Positions 17,345-27,187 are shown, counted from the first letter of the stretch. The stretch is DNA of 64,000 nt from an uncultured Clostridia bacterium (GCA_948434855.1 CAOJFR010000002.1:1-64000); one strand, 5' to 3'. Program-made: numbers and translations. Notes: generated from the letters alone by a model not told the origin.

Positions 17345-19675
17345 ATGGAAAAATCAAAAGAAATATATTTATTTCATCAGGGCACATATTATCATGCATA
17401 TAATCTTCTTGGGTGTCATCCAGAAGATGGCGGTGCATGGTTCAGATGCTGGGCTCCAAATGCAAACGCAATCAGCGTTGTTGGCGACTTCAATGGCTGG
17501 AAAAACACAGCACACCAGATGAAAAAAATAGAAGACACAGGCATTTGGGAAGTTTTTGTTTCAAGCGTAAAGCAGTTTGACAATTATAAATATGAAATAA
17601 CCACAGCAGAAAACAAAACTTTATATAAGGCAGACCCATATGCTTTTCATAGTGAAACCAATGGTGCAACGGCATCAAAGGTCTACGAGCTTCCAGACTA
17701 TGATTGGAACGATAAAAAATACTATGAAATTAAGGCAACAGAAAATCATTATGAACGCCCAATGAATATTTATGAAGTCAACTTTGGCTCATGGAAAAGG
17801 CAAAAAGATGGAAGCTATTATACTTATAAAATGCTTGCAGACGAGCTAGTTCCATATTTAATAGAAATGGGCTATAACTATGTTGAAACAATGCCACTTT
17901 CAGAATATCCATACGAAGGTTCTTGGGGCTATCAGTCAACTGGCTACTTTTCGCTCACAAGTCGTTTTGGAACTCCAGAAGACTTCATGTATTTTGTGAA
18001 CAAGTGTCATGAAAACGGAATCGGCGTAATATTAGACTGGGTTCCAGCACATTTTCCAAAAGACCCACATGGCCTAGTAGAATGGGATGGCAGTTATCTT
18101 TATGAAAATCAGGGCTGGGATAGAATGGAACATAAGTCATGGGGAACAAGAATTTTTGACTATGGCAGAAACGAAGTTCAATCATTCTTAATCAGTTCAG
18201 CAACCTTCTTCTTAAGCACATATCACCTAGATGGTCTTAGAGTAGATGCTGTCACATCAATGTTATATCTTGACTATGATAAAGACCCGGGCGAATGGAT
18301 TCCAAATGCCAATGGTGATAACAAAAATCTAGAAGCGATAGCATTTCTTCAAAAATTAAACACAGTTGTTTTAACAGAGTTTCCAAACACGCTCATGATA
18401 GCTGAAGAGTCAACTTCATGGCCAATGGTAACAAAGCCTCACTACATTGGTGGGCTTGGCTTCAATTATAAGTGGAACATGGGCTGGATGAATGATACCC
18501 TAAGCTATGTTTCAATAGACCCATTTTTCAGAAAAGACAACCATGAAAAATTAACATTTTCAATGTTCTATGCTTTTTCAGAAAACTTTATTTTGCCAAT
18601 TTCTCATGATGAAGTTGTGCATGGCAAATGTTCGCTGTTAAACAAAATGTATGGTGAATATAATCAAAAGTTTGAGCTCATGAGAACATTTTTAATGTAT
18701 ATGTATGCTCACCCAGGCAAAAAGCTAACATTCATGGGCAATGAGTTTGCGCAATTTGATGAGTGGAATCATAATAAGGGCATAGACTTTATGCTTCTAG
18801 ACTATAAAACTCATGGAAATATGCATAAGTTCACCAAAGACTTAAACAATTTATATTTGTCAAGCAGTGAGCTTTATGAAATTGACTATTCATGGCAGGG
18901 CTTCAAGTGGCTCACATCTGACGATAGAACAAACAATGTTGTTGCCTTTGAAAGAAGAAATAAGGCAGGCGAAGCAATAATATGTGTTGCAAACTTCTCG
19001 CCAATTCCACACTTTGGTTACAGAGTTGGCGTTCATGCAGGAAAATATATTGAGATATTAAATTCCAATAGCAAAAAATATGGTGGAAACGGAATACTTT
19101 GCGGCGATGTTGAAAGTGAAGACGTAAAGGTTAATGGGCTAGATTCATCAATAAAGATAAATCTTCAGCCAAACTCAGCGGTATATTTTAAAAAGAAAAA
19201 CATTTCGCTAACAATCAATACAAAGTTTTTAGAAGACACAAAGCTTAAACATAGCTCAACCATAGAGGCAAAAAAAATTGTAACAAAAATAATAGAGGCA
19301 AAAAAGTTGGGCAGTGAAGAAAAGCCAAAAGAAAGCATAGAAACAAACGAAGTGCCTCAGCAAACAGAAGTTGTTGTTTCACAGCAAATAGCAGAAAAAA
19401 ATGAAGAAACACAACAAATAACAGAAAATGTATTAAGTGTCTCAGAAAATGAAAATTCAGTTTTGCCAGTTCGTGGCAGGGGCAGACCAAGAAAGCCAAT
19501 AGACCCAGAATTGGCAAATAGGCCAAAAAGGAATCGTGGCAGACCAAGAAAACCAATAGATCCAGAGGCAGCAAACAGGCCAAAAAGGAATCGTGGCAGA
19601 CCAAGAAAACCAATAGACCCAGAGTTGGCAAACAGACCAAAAAGAGGTCGTGGCAGACCAAAAGTCCAAAAATAA
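17345..19675 (+). CDS. glgB: 1,4-alpha-glucan branching enzyme with C-terminal AT-hook repeats
   Basis: GlgB introduces alpha-1,6 branches into glycogen. There is an N-terminal CBM48-like region (residues 1-120, GAWFRCWAPNANAISVVGDFNGW). The GH13 barrel has nucleophile Asp301 in GLRVDAV, acid/base Glu354 in MIAEESTSW and Asp422 in ISHDEVVHGK. The all-beta C-domain ends near residue 620 with SAVYFKKK. The protein then continues for about 150 residues, which normal branching enzymes lack. This extension is first an acidic, Gln/Glu-rich linker, and then, from residue 710, repeats of RGRPRKPIDPE and NRPKR with a 19-residue period. RGRPRKP is the AT-hook DNA-binding motif. The gene is embedded in the glycogen operon with normal codon use. 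Confidence 0.95.
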   Translation: MEKSKEIYLFHQGTYYHAYNLLGCHPEDGGAWFRCWAPNANAISVVGDFNGWKNTAHQMKKIEDTGIWEVFVSSVKQFDNYKYEITTAENKTLYKADPYAFHSETNGATASKVYELPDYDWNDKKYYEIKATENHYERPMNIYEVNFGSWKRQKDGSYYTYKMLADELVPYLIEMGYNYVETMPLSEYPYEGSWGYQSTGYFSLTSRFGTPEDFMYFVNKCHENGIGVILDWVPAHFPKDPHGLVEWDGSYLYENQGWDRMEHKSWGTRIFDYGRNEVQSFLISSATFFLSTYHLDGLRVDAVTSMLYLDYDKDPGEWIPNANGDNKNLEAIAFLQKLNTVVLTEFPNTLMIAEESTSWPMVTKPHYIGGLGFNYKWNMGWMNDTLSYVSIDPFFRKDNHEKLTFSMFYAFSENFILPISHDEVVHGKCSLLNKMYGEYNQKFELMRTFLMYMYAHPGKKLTFMGNEFAQFDEWNHNKGIDFMLLDYKTHGNMHKFTKDLNNLYLSSSELYEIDYSWQGFKWLTSDDRTNNVVAFERRNKAGEAIICVANFSPIPHFGYRVGVHAGKYIEILNSNSKKYGGNGILCGDVESEDVKVNGLDSSIKINLQPNSAVYFKKKNISLTINTKFLEDTKLKHSSTIEAKKIVTKIIEAKKLGSEEKPKESIETNEVPQQTEVVVSQQIAEKNEETQQITENVLSVSENENSVLPVRGRGRPRKPIDPELANRPKRNRGRPRKPIDPEAANRPKRNRGRPRKPIDPELANRPKRGRGRPKVQK
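19472..19675 (+). repeat. 57-bp coding tandem repeat encoding AT-hooks in GlgB
   Basis: The units are 19472-19534 (63 bp, with an extra Arg-Gly), 19535-19591 and 19592-19648 (57 bp each), and a partial unit 19649-19675. Each encodes RGRPRKPIDPE, then L or A, ANRPKR, then N or G. The DNA copies are nearly identical, indicating recent duplication or slippage. Confidence 0.92.
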
Positions 19676-19709
19676 AAAGAGTTAAAAGCTCAAAAAAAAA
19701 TGGAGAATT

Positions 19710-21215
19710 ATGGAAAAAACAATAAAAAATTCAAAAACAAAAACTGAAGCAAACAAGGAGAGCCCCAAAAAAGTAGAAAGCAAAATCAAAAAAAGAATTT
19801 TGTTTGTAGCATCAGAGGCACAACCATTTTGTGCAACAGGCGGCTTAGCTGACGTGTGCGGAAGTTTGCCAAAGGAAATTGTGAGGGAAAACCCAGAGTT
19901 TGAAATCCGCACAATAATTCCGCTATACAGCAACATACCAAGTTGTTTCAGAAAAGACTTCAAATATTTAGGGCATATATATGTAACTCTTTCATGGCGA
20001 AAGGAATATTGTGGAGTTTTTGAGTATGATTATCAAGGAAGCAAGTATTACTTTATAGATAATGAGAAATACTTTAAAAGAGATGGCGGAGAATATGGCT
20101 ATCTTGATGACGGCGAAAGATTTGCATTTTTCTCAAGAAGTGTGCTAGAAATTCTGCCAACAATAAACTATTTCCCAGACATCATTCATGTCAACGATTG
20201 GCAATCAGCGCTTGTTCCAACATACCTAAAAACTTCAGAGTGGGATGAGCGATACAAAAACATAAGAACAATCCTCACCATTCACAATATCATTTATCAA
20301 GGCAGGTTCGGAAGCCACATTCTTGGCGACGTGCTTGGTGTAGACCAAAAATATGCAGGCATCTTAACATATGATAATGATGTCAACATTTTAAAAGGAG
20401 CAATAGTCACTGCAGACAAAATAACAACCGTAAGTCAAAGCTATGCAGAAGAAATCAAAACTCCAGAGCATGGTGCAGGTCTTCATGAAATCGTAAAGCA
20501 AAATGCTTATAAACTAAAAGGCATTTTAAATGGTCTAGATTATGAATTTTATAATCCAGAAACAGATAAAGTAATCTACACAAATTACAATGCTAAAAGC
20601 TTAAATTTAAAAGCAAAAAACAAAGAGCTTTTGCAAAAAGAGTTTGGGCTAGAAGTTAGCCCAGACAAGCCAATACTTGCATTTTGTTCAAGAATGAATG
20701 TTCATAAAGGCTTTGATATGATAAAAAGCTGCATAGAAAAACTAATTTATGAATTAGATCTTCAGTTTGTTGGCGTAGGTTCTGGAGAAAGAGAATATGA
20801 AGACTTTTTCAGATATCTAAACAACAAATATCCAGGCAAGGTTCATATTTCACTTGGTTATAGCCTAGAGATTGGCAAAAAAATATATTCTGGTGCAGAT
20901 ATATATTTAATGCCATCAATCACAGAGCCATGTGGACTAAGTCAAATTGTCGCAAGCAGATATGGTGTTATTTCAATCGTCAGAGAAACTGGCGGGTTAA
21001 AAGACACAATCAAAGACTTTGGTTGCCCAGGCGGTGGAAATGGCTATACATTCAGGAACGCAAATGTCGGAGATTTAGAATATTCTATAAGAAGAGCAGT
21101 TAAAGACTATAGAGATAAAAATGGCTGGGAAGAAAAAGTCAAAAAAGTAATGTCTATAGACTTCAGCTGGAAAAACACAGCAAAACAATATATTGATACA
21201 TACAATGAATTATAG
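19710..21215 (+). CDS. glgA: Glycogen synthase (GT5)
   Basis: This enzyme elongates alpha-1,4-glucan chains from ADP-glucose. The 501 residues begin with a lysine-rich 28-residue extension. The GT5 start is KRILFVASEAQPFCATGGLADVCGSLPKEI, and the C-terminal block is MPSITEPCGLSQIVASRYG with the catalytic Glu region. In the N-terminal sugar-nucleotide loop the classical Lys-Thr-Gly-Gly-Leu motif reads Ala42-Thr-Gly-Gly-Leu. GGAG precedes the ATG. It is 34 bp after glgB and 8 bp before glgP, so co-transcribed. No ADP-glucose pyrophosphorylase (glgC) lies in the window. Confidence 0.94.
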   Translation: MEKTIKNSKTKTEANKESPKKVESKIKKRILFVASEAQPFCATGGLADVCGSLPKEIVRENPEFEIRTIIPLYSNIPSCFRKDFKYLGHIYVTLSWRKEYCGVFEYDYQGSKYYFIDNEKYFKRDGGEYGYLDDGERFAFFSRSVLEILPTINYFPDIIHVNDWQSALVPTYLKTSEWDERYKNIRTILTIHNIIYQGRFGSHILGDVLGVDQKYAGILTYDNDVNILKGAIVTADKITTVSQSYAEEIKTPEHGAGLHEIVKQNAYKLKGILNGLDYEFYNPETDKVIYTNYNAKSLNLKAKNKELLQKEFGLEVSPDKPILAFCSRMNVHKGFDMIKSCIEKLIYELDLQFVGVGSGEREYEDFFRYLNNKYPGKVHISLGYSLEIGKKIYSGADIYLMPSITEPCGLSQIVASRYGVISIVRETGGLKDTIKDFGCPGGGNGYTFRNANVGDLEYSIRRAVKDYRDKNGWEEKVKKVMSIDFSWKNTAKQYIDTYNEL

Positions 21216-21223
21216 GAGAAATT

Positions 21224-23650
21224 ATGTTAACAAAAGCACAACAAAATTTGGCAGAAGAAGAACTAAAAGCATACCTACTCAGCTACTATGGTGTTAGTAT
21301 AAGTGAAGCAACAAACAAGCAATTATATCTAGCACTTGCCAAAGTAACAAATGCGATATTATTTGCGAAACGTGGAAAAATAATGAACGAAAAAAATCGT
21401 GAAAAAAAAGTTGTTCATTATATGTCCATAGAGTTTTTGCTTGGTAGAAGTTTAAGAAATAATCTTTGGAATTTAGGTCTAGAAGAAACATTTAAAGAAC
21501 TTTTAAATAAGTCAGGCAAAAACATAAGCGAAGTTTATGATGAAGAGCAAGATGCAGGGCTTGGAAACGGCGGTCTAGGAAGGCTTGCAGCGTGTTATCT
21601 AGATTCTCTTGCAACCCTTGGATATTCTGCTGTTGGTCATACAATTAAGTATGAATATGGTCTCTTTAAGCAAAAAATCAAAGACGGAAAGCAAGTTGAA
21701 GAGTCTGACAGGTGGCTAGACACTGGTGATGTATGGTTAAATAAAAGAGAAGATCAAACAGTAGAGGTCAGCATTGGTGGAAAATTAATTCAGCATTATG
21801 ATGAGTCAAAGGGACTATACTATGAAGCTGTAGAAGAAACCAAGGTTCGTGCAATTCCATATGATATGCTCATTAGTGGTTACAATTCAAACACTTCGTC
21901 TGTTTTAAGACTTTGGGAAGCAAAGGCAGAAGAAGATATGGATTTAAGGCTCTTTAACATGGGCGAGCATGAAAGTGCGCTCAAAAATGACGCTTTGGTC
22001 AATAGAATAAATAAAATCTTATATCCAGCAGACAATAATGAAAATGGAAAAGTGCTAAGGCTTATTCAAGAATACTTTTTGGTGTCTGCGTCAATGCAAA
22101 ACATATTAAACAACTATTTTGCACAGCACGATAGTTTAAGTAGTTTTCCAGAGCTTTTGTCCGTTCACATCAACGACACTCATTGTGCATTCTGCATTGC
22201 AGAGTTAATGAGGCTGTTAATAGACAAATATAATTTTGGTTGGGAAGCAAGTTGGAATGCAATCAAAAAAACAATAAGTTACACAAATCACACAATTTTA
22301 AGTGAAGCCCTAGAAGTTAAAAACATGATAAGAATTGAAAAATATATGCCAAGAATAGCTTTAATTCTTCGTGAATTAGACAGAAGGTTCAGAATAGAAC
22401 TTGGTGAATTTTTCAAAAATGATTCAAAAAAAATAGAAGAGCTTGCAATTGTTAGTGGAAACAATGTATACATGGCAAATTTGTCAATTTATGCAAGTCA
22501 CAACATTAATGGTGTTGCCGAAATTCATAGTCAAATCTTGCAAACAAGACTGTTCAAAGATTATGCCATTTTATATCCAATGCGTTTTAAAAATGTCACA
22601 AATGGCGTAACACATCGCAGATGGCTTTCTCAATCAAACCCACTACTTAGTGATTACATAAAATCACTTATTGGTGATGGTTTTTATGAAGATGCCACAA
22701 AACTAGAAAAGCTTAAAGAGTTTGAAAATGATGAAAGCGTGCTAAACAAAATTGCAGAAATCAAGTTCCAAAACAAGCAAAGGCTAGCAGACTATGTTTT
22801 AAAAACACAGGGCATAGAAATTGATCCAAATGCAAGGTTTGACATTCAGGTCAAAAGAATACATGAATACAAAAGGCAACTATTAAATGTATTAAAAATA
22901 ATATATTTAATGTGTCAAATTCGTGAAAATCCAACAGAAGAAGTAACTCCTCAAGTGTTCATTTTTGCAGGCAAAGCAGCATCAAGCTACAAAGTTGCAA
23001 AAAGAATAATAGAGCTAATCAATCATTTAGCAAAAGAAATAGATGAAGACCCACAACTCAGTGGCAAAATTAAGGTAGTGTTCTTAGAAAACTACAGTGT
23101 AACAATGTCAGAACTTTTAATGCCGGCAACAGAAGTGTCAGAACAAATTTCACTTGCAGGCAGAGAGGCTTCAGGAACCGGCAACATGAAAGCCGTGCTA
23201 AACGGAGGTCTCATGCTTTGCACAATAGATGGTGCCAACATAGAAATCTGTGATCATTGTGGGCATGAAAATATGTTTGAGTTTGGCTTAACTGCTGAAG
23301 AAGCAGAAAAAATAAAAAGCCGTGGCTATAATGCAATGGAATACTACATTGGCAATGAAAACATCAGAAAGGTCATAGACAAGCTTGGCTCAGGCATTGG
23401 CGGAGAAAGGTTTGATGATGTGGTAGACTATTTGCTTGGACACTCTACAAACAGAGATGTATATCTTTGCCTTGCAGACTTTGATGCATATATTGAGGCT
23501 CACTTTAAGATGGATAAGGTCTATAAAGATAAGAGCGAGTGGAACAAAAGGTCACTTCACTCAATTGCGTCAATGGGATATTTTGCTTCAGATAGAAGCG
23601 TTCAAGAATATGTAGAAAAAATTTGGCATCTTGCTAAAAACGAAGAATAA
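21224..23650 (+). CDS. glgP: Glycogen/maltodextrin phosphorylase (GT35)
   Basis: Phosphorylase releases glucose-1-phosphate from the non-reducing ends of glycogen. The 808 residues show EEQDAGLGNGGLGRLAACYLDS near residue 107, HINDTHCAFCIAELMR, FDIQVKRIHEYKRQLLN and the pyridoxal-phosphate lysine site EASGTGNMKAVLNGG. Length and motif order are canonical for the bacterial family. AGGAG lies 6 bases before the ATG. Its place beside the synthase and branching enzyme means synthesis and breakdown are transcribed together. Confidence 0.96.
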   Translation: MLTKAQQNLAEEELKAYLLSYYGVSISEATNKQLYLALAKVTNAILFAKRGKIMNEKNREKKVVHYMSIEFLLGRSLRNNLWNLGLEETFKELLNKSGKNISEVYDEEQDAGLGNGGLGRLAACYLDSLATLGYSAVGHTIKYEYGLFKQKIKDGKQVEESDRWLDTGDVWLNKREDQTVEVSIGGKLIQHYDESKGLYYEAVEETKVRAIPYDMLISGYNSNTSSVLRLWEAKAEEDMDLRLFNMGEHESALKNDALVNRINKILYPADNNENGKVLRLIQEYFLVSASMQNILNNYFAQHDSLSSFPELLSVHINDTHCAFCIAELMRLLIDKYNFGWEASWNAIKKTISYTNHTILSEALEVKNMIRIEKYMPRIALILRELDRRFRIELGEFFKNDSKKIEELAIVSGNNVYMANLSIYASHNINGVAEIHSQILQTRLFKDYAILYPMRFKNVTNGVTHRRWLSQSNPLLSDYIKSLIGDGFYEDATKLEKLKEFENDESVLNKIAEIKFQNKQRLADYVLKTQGIEIDPNARFDIQVKRIHEYKRQLLNVLKIIYLMCQIRENPTEEVTPQVFIFAGKAASSYKVAKRIIELINHLAKEIDEDPQLSGKIKVVFLENYSVTMSELLMPATEVSEQISLAGREASGTGNMKAVLNGGLMLCTIDGANIEICDHCGHENMFEFGLTAEEAEKIKSRGYNAMEYYIGNENIRKVIDKLGSGIGGERFDDVVDYLLGHSTNRDVYLCLADFDAYIEAHFKMDKVYKDKSEWNKRSLHSIASMGYFASDRSVQEYVEKIWHLAKNEE

Positions 23651-23668
23651 TAGGCAAAGGGGGACTGT

Positions 23669-25444
23669 ATGGAAAGTTTAGCCTACTTTGACCCTTTGCT
23701 TTTTAAATGTCCAAAGGGTGCAATAACAAAAGGCACAGAAGTTCAGTTCAAAATAGAAGTAAACTTAGATTGTGTTTGCAATGAAGCATATTTAATGCTT
23801 AGGGAAGATTCCAGCTCAGACTATAGCTACATTCCAATGGTCAGGGAAGAAAATTTCTTTTATGTCACGGTTCCGTTTAAGACGCATGGTCACTTTTGGT
23901 ATAATTTTAAATTAAATTATAATGATTTTTCAAAATATTTAAGCAAAACATACAACACTTTTTCCGAGGTATCAGATCAAAAAGGTGAAGACTTTTTGCA
24001 GCTCGTAACAGAAAAAGAGTATGAGTGCACAAATTCGCTTCAGGGCGGAATAATCTATCAAATCATGGTTGATAGGTTCTGCAAGGTTGGAGAGGTTCAA
24101 ACAAGAGAACCATTAATTTTAAGAGACGATTGGGGCGGTGCAATAAAAAAGAATACAGAAAACCCACTAATAATCAACCTAGAAGTATTTGGCGGAAACT
24201 TTGCTGGAGTAGAAAGCAAACTCAGCTTTTTAAAAGAGCTTGGTGTTACCACAATATATTTCAATCCAATCAGCATGGCAAATAGCAATCACAAATATGA
24301 CACAGCAGACTACAATCACGTAGACCCAATGTATGGTTCAGACCAAGACTTTGCAAATTTGGTTAAAAAGGCAAAAGAAAAAGGGATAAAAATTGTTTTA
24401 GATGGAGTATACAATCACACAGGCAGTGACAGTGTATATTTCAATAAAAATAAAAGGTTCCCAACTCTTGGTGCATACAACAGCAAAGAGTCACGATACT
24501 ATGATTGGTATGATTTTGATAATTATCCAAACAGCTATGGCAGTTGGTGGGGAATAGATACTCTTCCACATATTAAGCATAATAGCCAAGAGTTCCAAGA
24601 TTTTATTGCTGGTGAAGGTGGCGTCATTGAAAAATATATGAAAATGGGCGTTGCGGGCTTCAGGCTAGATGTTGTTGATGAAATAACCGACGAGTTCACA
24701 AAAAAAATCTCAGAGCGAGTAAGGTCTTTTGGCAAAGACGCTCCAGTCATTGGCGAGGTTTGGGAAGACGCTTCAACAAAAACAAGCTATTCTGCCAGAA
24801 GAAAATATTTCACAGAAAACGAACTAAATTCAGTAATGAATTATCCGGTTAAAGAGTCAATAATAAATTATTTAAGAAGTAAAGAGCCCTATGACTTGCA
24901 TTCAACATTAAGGATGCTATTAAATAGTTATCCAAAAGTGGTGTTAGACAATCTCATGAATTTTTTAACAACTCATGATACGGGCAGAATTTTCTCAGAA
25001 ATAAAGTCAATCACAAATGGAGATGCAGAGCTAGCATTAACCTATTTAAAAATTGCAACAATAATAATGTTCACACTCCCAGGGGTTCCTTCAATATTTT
25101 ATGGTGATGAATATGGAATGGAAAATAACGACGGCAGCTCAAGGGGCTGTTATGATTGGAAAAATTATAACAACGACATTTTTAAGTGGTATAAAAAGCT
25201 CACAAAAATAAGAAAACTTCCAGTGTTCAAAGATGGCGAACTTAACATTCTGTTTGCAAAAAACGGAAAATTTATTTTTGAAAGATATTCAAAAACAGAG
25301 CACATAATAGTTCTAACAAACCTAAAAGAGTCAGAACTAGACATAAACTTAAACTCATCTTTTCTTTCTTTGTTAACCGATAAAAAGGTAGAAAGCTTTA
25401 AACTAAGGCAAAATGAAATAGAAATTTTATATGAAAAAAGGTAA
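23669..25444 (+). CDS. GH13 alpha-amylase / neopullulanase-like glucanohydrolase
   Basis: This is a cytoplasmic GH13 hydrolase of 591 residues with no signal peptide. A beta-rich N-terminal domain (about 1-115) resembles the CBM34-like domain of neopullulanases and cyclomaltodextrinases. The catalytic blocks follow: GVTTIYFNPI, VLDGVYNHTGSDS, GFRLDVVDEI (nucleophile Asp), PVIGEVWEDAS (acid/base Glu) and NFLTTHDTGRIF (third Asp). The N-terminal domain plus the operon context suggest hydrolysis of maltodextrins or branched limit dextrins. A separate GlgX-type debranching enzyme is not present, so this protein may cover that step. AAGGGGGA is a strong ribosome binding site. Confidence 0.88.
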   Translation: MESLAYFDPLLFKCPKGAITKGTEVQFKIEVNLDCVCNEAYLMLREDSSSDYSYIPMVREENFFYVTVPFKTHGHFWYNFKLNYNDFSKYLSKTYNTFSEVSDQKGEDFLQLVTEKEYECTNSLQGGIIYQIMVDRFCKVGEVQTREPLILRDDWGGAIKKNTENPLIINLEVFGGNFAGVESKLSFLKELGVTTIYFNPISMANSNHKYDTADYNHVDPMYGSDQDFANLVKKAKEKGIKIVLDGVYNHTGSDSVYFNKNKRFPTLGAYNSKESRYYDWYDFDNYPNSYGSWWGIDTLPHIKHNSQEFQDFIAGEGGVIEKYMKMGVAGFRLDVVDEITDEFTKKISERVRSFGKDAPVIGEVWEDASTKTSYSARRKYFTENELNSVMNYPVKESIINYLRSKEPYDLHSTLRMLLNSYPKVVLDNLMNFLTTHDTGRIFSEIKSITNGDAELALTYLKIATIIMFTLPGVPSIFYGDEYGMENNDGSSRGCYDWKNYNNDIFKWYKKLTKIRKLPVFKDGELNILFAKNGKFIFERYSKTEHIIVLTNLKESELDINLNSSFLSLLTDKKVESFKLRQNEIEILYEKR

Positions 25445-25471
25445 ACATAAAATTGTTTACCTTGTTTTTTT
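25438..25471 (+). terminator. Glycogen operon terminator
   Basis: AAGGTAAAC / GTTTACCTT stem overlapping the stop codon, then GTTTTTTT. Confidence 0.88.
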
Positions 25472-25499
25472 ATACTCAAAATAATAAAAATAATACATT

Positions 25500-26012
25500 T
25501 TAACTATATTTTATAAATATTGTTTTAGCTTTGTTAATTAAAAACTTTTTATATTTTTTTGGATCTCTTCTAATGTTGCTACTGCTAATATTAATTTTAG
25601 AGCGGTCAAAACCAACAAAACAAATTTCAGGAAAAGTCTGTTTGCTAATTTCCAAAAAATTTTCATCCACAAACCAAGTGCAAAAGTGGTGCCCAGTTGT
25701 GGCAAAAAGACATTTTTTCCAATTATCTAAGTTTTCAGGATAAGCTTCAAGCATACCTTGTTTTAGTGTTTTAACCTTAATGTTTTTGTTTTGCTTAAAA
25801 ATTTCGCTAAGCCATTTCGCTCTTGTTTTTGGAGAAATAAAGCAAATCCCCGCATCCTTGCAAAGTTTGTGAGAGCGGTTTTCACTGTCAGCAACCACAA
25901 CAAAAAGCCTGTCACAATTCTTTGCACAATCAAAAATTTTATCAATGTGTCCCAAATGTGGCGGCAAAAACTTTCCAATAAACAACCCATAAACTTTATT
26001 TCTTTGTCTCAT
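25500..26012 (-). CDS. NadR/NadM-like nucleotidyltransferase
   Basis: This 170-residue HxGH-fold adenylyl- or cytidylyltransferase has KVYGLFIGKFLPPHLGHIDKIFDCAKNC at the start (PPHLGH is the T/HxGH motif). The C-terminal signature INISSSNIRRDPKKYKKF corresponds to the ISxTxIR ATP-binding motif. A central DNWKKC and the pattern VVVADSENR resemble the nicotinamide-nucleotide adenylyltransferase domain of NadR. No kinase domain is attached. The role is probably NMN adenylylation in NAD salvage, but substrate choice in this superfamily is not safe from motifs. It has its own strong promoter. Confidence 0.78.
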   Translation of the reverse strand: MRQRNKVYGLFIGKFLPPHLGHIDKIFDCAKNCDRLFVVVADSENRSHKLCKDAGICFISPKTRAKWLSEIFKQNKNIKVKTLKQGMLEAYPENLDNWKKCLFATTGHHFCTWFVDENFLEISKQTFPEICFVGFDRSKINISSSNIRRDPKKYKKFLINKAKTIFIKYS

Positions 26013-26037
26013 GCTTTTTTCCTAGTGCTAAAATCCA

Positions 26038-26065
26038 ATTATAAAAAACTTCAATCAGCTGTCAA
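26038..26065 (-). promoter_or_regulatory. Promoter of the NadR-like gene
   Basis: On the minus strand TTGACA and TATAAT are separated by 16 bp, 26 bp before the ATG. Near-consensus. Confidence 0.75.
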
Positions 26066-26177
26066 TTTTATCAAAATTTTCATAATAACTTGCCTTAAAA
26101 AAACTTGCAATTTTTAAGTATAAAAAAATAATATAATATTTAAAAAAAATTGTAAATAAAAAGCAATAACATTTAAT

Positions 26178-27074
26178 TTATTCCCAAAGATTTTTAGGAT
26201 AAATTTCTTTATTAATAAGTTTCAAAATTTCAGCTTTCACAAAGTCAAGGTCTTCAAAATAAGTTAGCCCCAGCCATTTAGATGGTGAAAAAATAGTTCT
26301 AACAAAGCATTCATTGTTTTTTACTGCCTCAGAAACAACGCTTGGCAAAAAAAACTCACTATTCATAGGGTCAATATTTAGGTCATTTAAAAATTTAAAA
26401 AATGCCGCATCAACAAATTCAAAAATTTTAGGCGTAAAGCCAAATAGGTTCATAGAAACTTTTGTTTCAGGTTCAATAAAACAATTTTCAAAACTCAGCA
26501 AGTTTGTGGAAAAGAGTTTATTGTCTTTTCTTTCAATTTTGCATTCTTCAATGTCAGTCAAAAACCCATTATTAGTTTTGCAAACACCTCTTTTCACATC
26601 GCCACTAGGCGAAAGTGTGCTAATAACATCAAAAAGAATCATTCCAAATTGGTTTTCATCTTTGTTTTGCTTCAAAAAGTTTGCAATAAGCATAAAAGAT
26701 TCTCTGCCATAAAAGTCGTCTGCATTAATCACAACAAAAGATTCGTGAATAATATTTTTGAGCAAATAAACAACGTGTCCCGTTCCAAGGGGTTTACTTC
26801 TGCTTGCAAATCTTAAATATTTTTTATTTATCTCCTCATTTTCCTGAAAAACATAAGTCACTTTAATTTTCTTGGCAATTCTGTTTCCAATAGATTCTTT
26901 AAAAAGACTCAGATTTTGTTTGCGAATAACAAAAATAACTTCGCTAAAACCAGACAAAATAGCATCATAAACAGAATAGTCTATCAAAAAATTTCCTTGC
27001 TCATCAATGGGCTGAAGTTGTTTAAGCCCTCCAAATCTGCTGCCCATCCCAGCAGCCATAACAACTAAAACCAT
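26178..27074 (-). CDS. NTP-transferase-fold sugar-phosphate nucleotidyltransferase
   Basis: This 298-residue Rossmann-like nucleotidyltransferase opens MVLVVMAAGMGSRFGGLKQLQPID. This is the G-x-G-x-R-x-x-x-x-K nucleotide-binding loop of the sugar nucleotidylyltransferase superfamily, in the variant with GGLKQL. VVINADDFYG near residue 115 gives the metal-binding Asp pair. The C-terminal part has no left-handed beta helix, unlike GlgC. The exact sugar and nucleotide are unknown; close relatives are annotated only as nucleotidyltransferase. An AGGAG ribosome binding site precedes the ATG. It is transcribed in the same direction as the NadR-like gene but 165 bp apart. Confidence 0.8.
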   Translation of the reverse strand: MVLVVMAAGMGSRFGGLKQLQPIDEQGNFLIDYSVYDAILSGFSEVIFVIRKQNLSLFKESIGNRIAKKIKVTYVFQENEEINKKYLRFASRSKPLGTGHVVYLLKNIIHESFVVINADDFYGRESFMLIANFLKQNKDENQFGMILFDVISTLSPSGDVKRGVCKTNNGFLTDIEECKIERKDNKLFSTNLLSFENCFIEPETKVSMNLFGFTPKIFEFVDAAFFKFLNDLNIDPMNSEFFLPSVVSEAVKNNECFVRTIFSPSKWLGLTYFEDLDFVKAEILKLINKEIYPKNLWE

Positions 27075-27187
27075 ATTTTCTCCTAATTCATACTATGAGC
27101 TATGTGTTTTAGTCGTGCGAAACATTTTTAAACTTTTATTTTGAATTATTTAAGGTTTGTGATAAAATAATAAAACAAGGAGAAATT

